From: Anaeramoeba flamelloides
Taxonomy: Eukaryota > Metamonada > Anaeramoebidae
Direction of reading: 5' to 3'
NCBI GenBank assembly: GCA_027625915.1
Contig: JANTQA010000048.1
Span: forward strand, 3,162,001 to 3,226,000
Length of the DNA stretch: 64,000 bases
The notes beneath the pieces are model-generated. The model had not been told where the DNA came from and did no database searches. It was given only the letters and a program-made list of their open reading frames with translations. Numbering within the stretch: the first letter of the stretch is position 1; each line of letters starts with the position of its first letter. This document shows, piece by piece, positions 42,080 through 64,000 of the stretch. The position numbers and the translations under genes are program-made.

Positions 42080-42548
42080 ATGTCTAAAAGAAGAAACAAA
42101 AAAAAAAACAATCACAGAAAAAGAAAACAACCAACACCAATTCAAAAACCAAACACACAACCAAAACAAAACAAACCACAAACCAATAAACAACAAAAGA
42201 ATTACCCAACCCAAAAAGTGGAAACAAATGATCCACCAAAAGAGTTTACTTATGGCTTAAATCAGTTTTTACTCGAAACAAATAACTTGGGAAGTCTTAA
42301 AGAAAAAGCAACCCAACAAAAGAATTCAAAAAAAAAAAAAAAGAGAAGAAAAAACAACAAAGAGTCCTTGAAAAAGAAATCTTTTGATCAATCACAAGAA
42401 CCACAATTGTCATTCAAAGACTTGGGTGGAATGGACAACATCATTAAAGAAATCTATGAAATCATTATTAAACCATTGATTTACCCGGAGGTTTATCAGA
42501 TCTTAGGAACAAAACCACCAAGGGGAATTCTTCTACATGGCCCACCAG
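42080..42548 (+). CDS. NVL: NVL/Rix7 AAA ATPase, exon 1 (N-terminus to first Walker A)
   Basis: First of four exons of a 769-residue protein (42080-42548, 45351-45849, 49598-50238, 50369-51069). NVL/Rix7 is a tandem AAA ATPase that strips assembly factors such as Nsa1/WDR74 from pre-60S ribosomal particles in the nucleolus. This exon encodes a Lys/Gln/Asn-rich basic N-terminus, probably nucleolar targeting, then the start of D1: LSFKDLGGMDNIIKEIYEII, PEVYQILGTKPPRGILLHGP. It ends inside Walker A after the first base of Gly157 (GPPG/CGKT). The start is the first ATG (MSKRRNKKK); the frame is open upstream only through a GTG. Confidence 0.92.
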
Positions 42549-45350
42549 GTAATATTGTCTATCTTTTTATTTTTGGTACTAATTAAAAGAACGTTTGAAT
42601 AATTCCAAGTCAAAGTAAATTGTACTCTCTAATTCATTATAAAGATAAAAGTGAGAGATATGCGTGTATATGTTATTTCTTGTTTGATAGAAAATTTATT
42701 TGTCAATCTGATTTTACTTTATCAGAAAACGAAAAGAATTAAAAAACAATAAACGTTTAAGCAAATTAAAACTATTAAAATTTTATCTCAGTTAAGTTTA
42801 ATAAGGAAGCGAAATGAAATCTCTAAAAGCTTCATTTACAATTGGTTTTATGAGGGTCTTAGACTTTTTTAATAAGAAATAAGCGGAATATTTGGTAAAT
42901 CTGAAATAAAAATTTTCCATTTATAATTGAATAATGTTAGTAATAGCAACAAATACTATTAAAAGAACTATTCGTTAATATTAAAGAATATCACGATGAT
43001 TTGAAAAGATCCACAATAAAAAAAATTGAGTAACAACACAATTTGAAAATTCAAATAACAATAACTCAATTAGAAAAAGTTTTATCCAGCAAAAAATTTG
43101 AAACTAATTTTTGCGAGTTATTTTTGAAAATAAGGGAATAAAAACTTACAATATATTTAGATATAATTTTATAATAACAAAGCTATATTATATCGTAAAT
43201 CCATTTTTAAAAAGTGTTAAGAAAAAAGATTTTAATAAAGTATCTACAAATAGTACCTATGGAGTTTGTCAACTGTTATTATGATACTTTCCAAAACTTT
43301 TTTGTCATATTTTTCTTTAAAATTTCAATCTGGAAAAATTTTTGTGCCTTGAAGATACTAATAAATATTTTTTAAATTCCACAAATAGTTAAGATTAAAA
43401 TTTTAGAAAACCCTATAAAGACTATTATATGATAATAATCATAAAAAATTCTCTTCTTTTTTACATTCAATTTTTTTTTTTTGAATAAATGATTTTTTGA
43501 AAATTAGAAAAAAATTTGAACAACATTTGTTTTAAAAAAGTGTGTATTTAAAGTTTTCTAAGTGGTTCTTCAAACTGTCCAACTTCCAAGTTTTAAGCAG
43601 TTTTCTTAGCACTTGATAAATCTTTTAGTCAGCACTTTTTCAAAACAATTATCAAAGGGAAAAACAATAATATGGACAAAACTTACGGAAACTAAAGGGT
43701 TGAAATTTTGACTCTAATCTCTTAAAAAATTTACTGTCTAACCTAAAGATCCAAATTACCATTCTGTAAAAAAACCATTAAAAATCAATTTAATTATAAA
43801 ACAGTATAAAAATTTAAGATCTTGAAATAGTTGTTCATCCTTATTTTTTACTTCATCTTCAAACAAAAAAACCAAAGACAAAAAATTAGATTGATTATTA
43901 GGATTAAAATAGAAGCCAAAGCGTCAAATGAAACGAAAAGTTAAGCAGTATTCTAATTTTATGTTCTCTGATGTATTGAAATACCAGGCATTTGTATAAA
44001 AAATGATTTAAAAGTCAGTAAATTAAAGAAAAACCAAAATCTTGCAATTTTTGTTTTTTTTTTGAGTGAATTTTTAGAGAATTTCGAATTAAATTAAAAA
44101 ATATCATTTATCGTTCCAAAAACTTTTCGAAATTTGATAACATCACACTAAACTCGATAATATTTTTAAAATGAAGTGGGAATCAGGCGAAGAAAGAGCA
44201 TTTTGATTTTCGAACTCTTTTCAATATAAATTTCGAATTTGGATAAGAGAAAATTGTTTTGCCCAAAAACAAAAATTTCAAAAAAACACCTTAATTTTAA
44301 ATTTAACCAAGATCTCTTGAATCAACAATCTTATAAATAAATAAATGTGTTGTTGGTCATAAAAACAATATCCACTGGTTAAAAAATCAGGATATTCCTG
44401 AAGAATGTACAATTTTAAAAATAGGGGATTTATTTATTTATTTATTTATTTATTTATTGTGAGAAAGGAGCAATCAAAGAAAATTTACTAAAGAAAAAAG
44501 AGAAGAAGAAAAATAAAAAAATAGGGGATTTATTACAAAACATTTGTAAAATATAACTTTAATTAGGAATTTTCATTGAGATGATTATTCTATTAACATA
44601 AAATTAGCTTTTAGAATTTAAAAAAAATATTATTATTTCAGTTTGTGTAATTTCAATTTCAGATATTTTTATTGATCAGCATAAAATAACAAGAAAAATA
44701 ATATTTGACAAATTTCAAAATTTTCCATCTTTTTACAATTAAAGTTGATTTAAAAAAATGTTTTTTCAGATTTTACAATTTTTGATTTGGAAAGGTTTTA
44801 ACAAATATAAAAGTTTTCTGTGTTTTTTATTGCTTAATTTTCTGACTTTTACCATTCTGTAAATGAACTTTTTTTTTTTTTTTCATTTATTTTTCTAAAA
44901 AAATGCTTTTACATTTTTTTACTTTATTACAAATTCCCTATAAACTTGATAAAGCCAATTTAACAAAGAGTATTAAAATATGTTTCACTAGAGGGGTACA
45001 AAAATATGCTTATTAAAGATTTGTTGACTGTTTTAAAGATACTATTGAAAACTTTTTCATAACACTTTTTTAAAATTATTACCCAAAAAAAATTCACTTG
45101 GTATATATAATTTTATTAAATACAATCACTTCAAAAAAAAAAAAAGAAATTATAAAAAATTTTTCAAAAAAACATTTGGACATATAATTTACCACCATAT
45201 AATTAATATTATTTTGGAAATTTAAATTATATTTTCTAAAGTTAAATTCAAAAGTTTAGAAGTCTTTGTTTAAAACCCAAAAAAATCAAATAAAATTACT
45301 CAAAATATTTTTAATAATTAATAATCAAATAATTTTATAAAAATTTTTAG
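42549..45350 (+). other. NVL intron 1 (2,802 bp)
   Basis: Bounded by CCACCAG/GTAATA and ATTTTTAG/GCTGTGG, phase 1, in the Walker A motif of D1. It carries the SINE-like element R4 copy 2. The remaining sequence is AT-rich with no other recognised element. Confidence 0.85.
44435..44516 (+). mobile_element. short SINE-like element R4, copy 2, with 18-bp duplication
   Basis: An 82-bp insertion between AAAAATAGGGGATTTATT at 44417-44434 and the same sequence at 44517-44534. It consists of a TTTA tract, TTGTGAGAAAGGAGCAATCA, AAGAAAATTTACTAAA and an A/G-rich tail ending AAAAATAAA. The first copy (10938-11030) shares everything but the flanks. An A-rich tail plus a long target duplication is the mark of LINE-driven retroposition. 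It is too short to contain a visible internal promoter. Confidence 0.78.
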
Positions 45351-45849
45351 GCTGTGGAAAGACTTTACTTGCAAAGGCGATAGCTGGTGAATTATTAAAA
45401 TATAATGTGAATTTTATTAATATATCTGGCCCAGAATTAATTAAGCAAATGTCTGGTGAAAGTGAAAGAGAGATTCGAAAAGTTTTTAGACAAGCAAAGC
45501 AACTTGCACCATGTTTGGTTTTTATTGATGAAATTGATTCGATAACACCAAAAAGGGATAACGTCCAACGTGAAATGGAAAGAAGGATTGTTTCACAATT
45601 GTTAACATGCTTGAGTGATATAACGTCTGAAAATAATATTACAAAAACAGTAATTGTTATCGGTGCAACAAATAGACCAGACTCATTGGATAATGCTTTA
45701 AGAAGAGCTGGAAGGTTTGACAAAGAAATTGTTTTGGGAATTCCTGATGAGAAGTCACGAATTGAAATTTTAAAAGTTGTAACAAAGAATATGAAACTCG
45801 AAGATCCTGAAAATTTTAATTTTTCCTTACTTGCAAGAAAAACTCCAGG
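45351..45849 (+). CDS. NVL: NVL/Rix7 AAA ATPase, exon 2 (D1 core)
   Basis: Residues 158-322 and part of 323. It completes Walker A ([15 protein letters not shown]), then [20 protein letters not shown], Walker [16 protein letters not shown] (Asp216, Glu217), sensor 1 and the second region of homology [20 protein letters not shown] with both arginine-finger positions, and ends in the helical subdomain at KTPG. D1 therefore looks catalytically complete. The donor is CCAGG/GTTTGT in phase 2; joined to exon 3 it restores TPGYVGADL, the NVL form of the AAA sensor-2 region. Confidence 0.93.
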
Positions 45850-49597
<3,748 letters not shown>

Positions 49598-50238
49598 TTA
49601 TGTAGGTGCTGATCTTTTTTCGTTAAAAGAAAATGCAGGGGTACAAGCAATTCAAAGAATATTTAAGGAAAAAGAGGATCAAATGAAATATTTAGAAACA
49701 AACGAAAAAGAAATAAATTTTGAAACAAACGAAAAAGAAATAGAATTCGAAAACGAAATACAAAATAAGGAATCTCTTGAAAGTCAAGAAAAAAAAATTG
49801 AATTTGAAATGGTTTCACTGCAAAATCAGGAAAAAATGGAAGAAGAAAAGATGGAAGAAATAATGGAAACAAATACTAAAAACGAAGATCAAACAAATCA
49901 CGAAATTAAAGATATTCAGGAAACCAAGGAAATGAAATTAATTGAACAAGAAAAATCAATCTTTGGTGATTTGAATTTACCAAAATTTACACAAAAGGAA
50001 CTCCAAGCTATGTCAATCAAATTTTCAGATTTTGAAAAGGCTATTAAATTTGTACAACCTTCTGCTAAAAGAGAAGGCTTTACAACAATCCCTAATGTGA
50101 AATGGGAAGATGTAGGTGCTTTACACAAACTTAAAGAAGAATTGAGAATTTCAATTTTGTTACAAATAGAAAAACCAGAAAGTTTTAAAAAATACAATTT
50201 AGATAACCCAGCAGGAGTTTTATTATATGGCCCACCAG
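49598..50238 (+). CDS. NVL: NVL/Rix7 AAA ATPase, exon 3 (linker and start of D2)
   Basis: Residues 323-537. YVGADLFSLKENAGVQAIQR finishes D1. An inserted Glu/Lys/Asn-rich linker (about residues 345-445, with repeated ETNEKEI units) separates the two ATPase domains and is longer than is usual for the family. D2 begins with LQAMSIKFSDFEKAIKFVQP, SAKREGFTTIPNVKWEDVGA and GVLLYGPPG; S-x-x-R-E-G-F-x-T-x-P-x-V-x-W is diagnostic of NVL. It ends after the first base of Gly537, within the second Walker A. Confidence 0.93.
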
Positions 50239-50368
50239 GTTTTTATTTTTTTTATTTTATTTTGGGTTTTTTTTTTTTTTTAAATTATTTATTGATTTGT
50301 ATATTTATTTATTACATTTTTTTAACTTTCTTTTCTCTTTTATATTATAATAATCATACTTTAAAAAG
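50239..50368 (+). other. NVL intron 3 (130 bp)
   Basis: Bounded by CCACCAG/GTTTTT and TTAAAAAG/GCTGCGG, phase 1. It is far shorter than the other introns here and free of mobile elements. Its position is equivalent to intron 1, codon for codon. Confidence 0.88.
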
Positions 50369-51069
50369 GCTGCGGTAAAACTTTACTTGCAAAGGCCATT
50401 GCAAACAAATGCGGTTGTTCATTTATTTCCGTTAAAGGGCCGGAATTATTGAATAAATATGTTGGTGAATCGGAACTTGCAGTTCGACAAATTTTTAGCC
50501 GGGGAAGAAGTTCCAAACCATGTATAATTTTTTTTGATGAATTTGATTCCTTGTGTCCCAAAAGAGAAAGCGGTGACGAAAACCGAGGAACGCAACGGGT
50601 TGTAAACCAATTGTTAACTGAAATGGATGGAGTCGAAGAAAGGAAAGGAGTTTTTGTTATTGCAGCAACAAATAGACCCGATATTATTGACAGGGCAATG
50701 CTCAGGCCAGGAAGATTATCGAAGCCACTATATGTACCTTTACCAGCATTTGATGACAGAATTGAAATATTGAAAACCTTACTACGCAAGGTACCAAAAA
50801 ATGAAGAAAAAATAAACTTCAAAAAAATTGCTAAAAAAACAGAAGGCTTCAGTGGGGCAGATTTAAACCATTTAGTTAATGAAGCTAGTCAGTCAGCTTG
50901 TCTTGAATATATTGGAAAAGAAAACATTAACACCAATGACAATGACCAGTTAGTTAAAGTTTGCCAAACACATTTTGATAAGGCTTTTTTAAAAGTAAAC
51001 CCTTCAGTGTCAAAATCAGATAAAATTATGTATGAAAAGATGAGAAATTTTTTTCAAAATAATGATTAA
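50369..51069 (+). CDS. NVL: NVL/Rix7 AAA ATPase, exon 4 (D2 and C-terminus)
   Basis: Residues 538-769. Walker A is completed ([15 protein letters not shown]), then FISVKGPELLNKYVGESELA, VRQIFSRGRSSKPC, Walker B IIFFDEFDSLCPKRE (Asp593, Glu594), VVNQLLTEMDGVEERKGVFV, and the second region of homology ATNRPDIIDRAMLRPGRLSK. The Gly-Arg-Leu in place of Gly-Arg-Phe is usual for NVL D2. Sensor 2 is GFSGADLNHLVNEASQSACL. The C-terminal helix (THFDKAFLKVNPSVS) closes the protein at a TAA. All ATPase residues are present. Confidence 0.94.
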
Positions 51070-52980
51070 TATATATATACATATAGTCGTTTACTTGATT
51101 TTTTTCTTCTTCTCCTTATTTTTATTTCTATTTTTAAAGATTATGATTTACACGAAAATCAAATAGAATCAATTTTTTAAATAAAATCAATACGTTTATA
51201 ATCATTTTTTTTTTATTATTTTGTTTTTATTATTGAAGAAGTGTAAACTATATTCTAGATGCCATTATACTTAAATTTATGAAAAGATATTTAAGGGTAA
51301 AATCATAGATTTCACAATTATTCAAAAAAGGTAACAACCAAATGATATTTATAGTTGAGAATGCCAACATAAAAAATTGGTTTTGAAAAGGAAAAAAAAA
51401 AAAAAGTTTTTGATGCAAAATTGTCTAGTTGCTCATTTTTTGAGTTTCAAAAATTAGTCTTGTAACAATTTCTATTTCAATTTCCCGAATATTAGATCTA
51501 TAAAAAAAAATTATTTATTCATTTATTTTCAAGGGAAGAATACATTCCTATTCCTTTAAGTTGGCGAAATTATAATAATAATAATTTTGAACTATAAAAT
51601 TATAATAATAAAATCAAAACCCAAGGACCCATTAAAAATAACCAAATATTTTTATTTTGAAAGGTATTTTTTATTAAGGAATATAATAGAGATCTTTTTT
51701 TTTTTTTTTTAATCACTACCTATTACACATTTGCAAAAATGATTTCTAAATTTTTCATGTTTTTTTTGTTAAAAATTGTGATTTTTTCTTTAACTTTGAT
51801 ACTTTTCTGATATGTGTAGAAATTCAGGAAACATGCTAGTATATTTTAAGTTTTGTTTTGCAAAAAATTCCATTTAATAAATTATTATGGATGTTTAGAC
51901 TTGTTTTAATTTGAAAAAAAAGTAAACTCTTTTTCAATAAAAGGTGCCCAGTTTTATTGAATAAATAGAAAATATTCTATGATTTTAATTCAGGATTCTT
52001 ATCAAAAATAAATTTTCAATTTTTAAATCTAATTATTTTTTCTCATTTTGCAAAATTTTTTTAATTTGATTTTTGCTTTTTTTTTTTTTTTTTTTCTTCT
52101 TTTCTTTTTCTTTTTTATTCTAATTTGAAAAAAAAAAAAATTAAAACTCCAAATTAACATACATAAAAGTGAGGCCAAGTAATTTATTTTAAAATTGATA
52201 TATTTCCCATTAAAAAATCTTAATGTGTACAATTTTAATTTTATAAAGAAATTTTGAAATATACTTTTCCAATGAAATGTGCCCAAAAATTTTTTTAACA
52301 TTTTTTTTTTTAAGAATTTTATAGTTTGTTCATGTACTTTTCTTTTTATTATCTAACATTAGTATAAAGTTTATTATTTATCTAATTTCTAAACAAATTT
52401 ATCTTGGTTTATTCTTAAAAAAAAGTGAATTTTTGATTTTTGGTTGTGAATTGTTTTGGGTTTATCGATTTGAAACATAAATTAGAAAATTGTAATATCA
52501 AATTTTGGATTGATCTGGGAATGGAAAAAATTGTGAAAAATGGTAAAAAAGGTGAAAATTTCCGATTTTTTTAAAAAAGAAATTTTCATTGGGTACATTT
52601 AACTGAAATTATCTAATTCCTTTTTTGGATTTTTTTTTTTCACAATTTCCACTTTTTGTCAACAAAAGTATGCCTTAAAAATTGATTGTTTATTGTTTTT
52701 GTGAGATCTTTTTATTTTTACTATGGAATATTATAAAAAATACTATTGGAACTTGGGAACAATTTTCTCAAAATATTTAAAAGAAAATGATTAGAGTAGT
52801 TAGTAACTTGTTTAAAAAGTTTGTAAAAAAACCAGTACAAATTTGATTTAATATATTTTTTAAAACAGTCAAAAAGTTTTAAAATAACCCATGTATGGTT
52901 GCGAACTAAGGTTTCAAATCAAAATTCTTCTTTTTTCATAAGTCTTGTTCTTTAAATGATCAAGAAAACTCATAACAAAC
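51070..52980. other. intergenic region downstream of NVL
   Basis: A (TA) tract follows the stop codon. The rest is AT-rich with poly-A and poly-T runs and no supported feature. Confidence 0.5.
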
Positions 52981-52984
52981 AATC

Positions 52985-53335
52985 ATTAAACCTGATTATT
53001 TATTTCTTATAGTTCTATTATTTGAAAAAGAAATTCTAAAAAGGAGTGAATCAAATTGGAAATTTTATCTGAAAAAAATAAAGTAAATCCAAAAGATTGA
53101 TTTTTTAATCATCAAAAAATCAGAAAGATTCAAAAAAATGAGAAATTTGAAAACAAATGCAATTCATAATTTAAAGATTACTGAAAATATAAAGGAATTA
53201 AAATCCAAAATGGGTTTTAAATTAGGTAGACTATTGGGTTGTGAATTAGATACTGCCTTGTTACAAGAAGAAAAAAAAAAAACGGATTCAATTCTGATTA
53301 CTGGGTTTTATTTCTTTTAGCTTCATATTTTTTGA
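52985..53335 (+). repeat. coding-like dispersed repeat R2, copy b
   Basis: From ATAGTTCTATTATTTGAAAA the plus strand reads VLLFEKEILKRSESNWKFYL, KKIK, one stop, then IQKIDFLIIKKSERFKKM and, in the same frame, NLKITENIKELKSKMGFKLG, RLLGCELDTALLQEEKKK. It matches copy a at 8165-8560 (-) in both DNA and protein. The single in-frame stop over about 100 codons in so AT-rich a sequence suggests it was coding until fairly recently. I cannot name the protein. A TTCTTATAG acceptor-like sequence lies just upstream. Confidence 0.55.
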
Positions 53336-53699
53336 TCACAATATTTTTTTGTTATTAAGAGGAACAGATCAAGTTTCGGTGATACAAAGAGAGCTATCAA
53401 ACTACGTTCTTGAAAGTTAACAAAAAAAACCTTTTCAGATTGGGGTTATTGATCATTTAGTGACTTTTCAAAAAAATAAGTTTTGAATTGAAGCTAATGA
53501 GATTTTAACACAATAAATAACTTGAAAGAAAAATGAAAAAAAAAAAAAGACTTTTGTTCAATTGCAAAAACACTTTCTACCAAAACAAAATAGAGATAAT
53601 ATAAAAAAATAAGAAAAAAAAGTAACCTGTTGTTTAATTTTTTAATTTTCAAGCTGTTATTCAAAAATATAATAAACATTCTTTATCACTTACCTTCTT
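53336..53699. other. intergenic region between repeat R2 and the base-composition island
   Basis: One short plus-strand frame (LLLRGTDQVSVIQRELSNYV, 53349-53420) looks more protein-like than its surroundings but is too short to call. It may belong to the same relic as R2 in another frame. Confidence 0.3.
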
Positions 53700-53812
53700 T
53701 CTATTGAAACCACTCAAGCCGGTTCAATACTTTCTATAAAATTCTTCATTGCACTACGACGAATTGTAGGATGGTAATACCCGCAGGGTAAAAGCGAAAG
53801 AAAATTTGTTGT
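53700..53812. other. GC-richer island upstream of the ATM gene
   Basis: This block (CACTCAAGCCGGTTCAATAC ... GATGGTAATACCCGCAGGGT) is clearly less AT-rich than its surroundings. The minus strand has a 35-codon open stretch with CGYYHPTIRRSAMKNFIESI, a pattern like a single HEAT-type helix pair, followed by a stop and a GTAAGT donor-like site. It could be a tiny exon, an exon relic, a small RNA or a promoter element. It does not fold as a tRNA. Confidence 0.3.
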
Positions 53813-54243
53813 GAAAAAGATTTAATTCTTTTTTTTTTCTTTGATTTGAAAATGTTTGAAGCTTTTAGCTAATGAAGTTCATAAAAACGATCTTTCAAAT
53901 CTTTTTTTGCAAATAATTTTGTTATTTAAGTTTGAAAAAGTTGATTAAAATAAGGATTTAGTCTTCGACTTTAAAATGAAAGAAATAATTAAGCAAAAGT
54001 AAAAAATAAAAAAATGTTTTTCAATCCTTTAATCTTTTTTTTTATATTGTTTTTTCCAAAAAGTCAATAGTGCACAAAACTAGTCAAAAACAAAATAACC
54101 AAACAATTTTATCATCTTTTAACAAAAATATTCAAGACAAATTTTAAAGAAATTATTTTATGGAATTTTCATTTTTTTATTTTTATTTGAAATTTGTTTT
54201 TTTTATCAACCCAAACTCTTAATTTTAATCAACCATCAATTTT
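53813..54243. other. 5' flank of the ATM gene
   Basis: AT-rich leader sequence with a pyrimidine-rich stretch; no defined promoter element can be named. Confidence 0.35.

Positions 54244-64000
<9,757 letters not shown>

Noticed and set aside
53717-53745. GGTTCAATA, resembling a tRNA T-loop
   Set aside because: The flanking bases do not form a T-stem, and no acceptor or anticodon stem can be drawn on either strand.

Overview
The window is nuclear DNA from a unicellular eukaryote with a very AT-rich genome. Support comes from spliced genes with GT-AG introns, a Tel1/ATM-type PI3K-like kinase, a two-domain NVL/Rix7 AAA ATPase, a tripartite DENN protein with a PH domain, a Brl1/Brr6-type nuclear-envelope protein, long poly-Asn and Lys/Glu/Asn-rich tracts, and many LINE, MITE and foldback repeats. 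Standard stop codons are used. The style (poly-N, KEKE/NENE tracts, A/T-ending codons) would suit an amoeboid protist such as Anaeramoeba or a dictyostelid-like lineage, but I cannot place it from sequence alone.

Layout. 1-9.8 kb: one small gene (Brl1/Brr6-like, 2.4-3.0 kb), a hairpin-rich retroposon (3.9-4.5 kb), a decayed LINE piece and several dispersed repeats. 9.8-10.4 kb: a four-helix membrane protein of bacterial DUF1648 type. 10.5-15.8 kb: MITE, a short SINE-like element, and a large decayed inverted repeat enclosing old LINE pieces. 16.6-25.5 kb (+): DENN gene in three exons (891 aa) with two introns of about 3 kb full of transposons. 25.5-28.6 kb: retroposon debris with a MITE inserted. 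28.6-30.2 kb (-): an unrecognised basic protein. 34.0-34.8 kb (-): a hypoxanthine/mismatch-type DNA glycosylase of the uracil-DNA glycosylase superfamily. 35.5-38.1 kb (-): a 5'-truncated APE-type LINE with a 17-bp target-site duplication. 39.3-40.4 kb (-): a dead Tc1/mariner element bounded by TA. 42.1-51.1 kb (+): NVL/Rix7 in four exons (769 aa), with introns of 2.8, 3.7 and 0.13 kb. 54.2 kb to the right edge (+): a Tel1/ATM kinase, open for 3,252 codons without an intron and cut by the window end before its FATC tail.

The genes do not form a pathway. ATM and the glycosylase both belong to DNA damage handling, NVL to 60S ribosome maturation, Brl1/Brr6 to nuclear pore assembly, and DENN to Rab activation. 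The most striking structures are (1) LINE-related retroposons built of stacked hairpin modules that open with GGTTTT and close with AAAACC, one copy carrying a 17-bp target duplication like the LINE's own; (2) an intron at exactly the same point of the Walker A codon string in both AAA domains of NVL; (3) an 82-bp SINE-like insertion with an 18-bp duplication; (4) two genes of bacterial/archaeal flavour. No CRISPR array, rRNA or tRNA gene was found.
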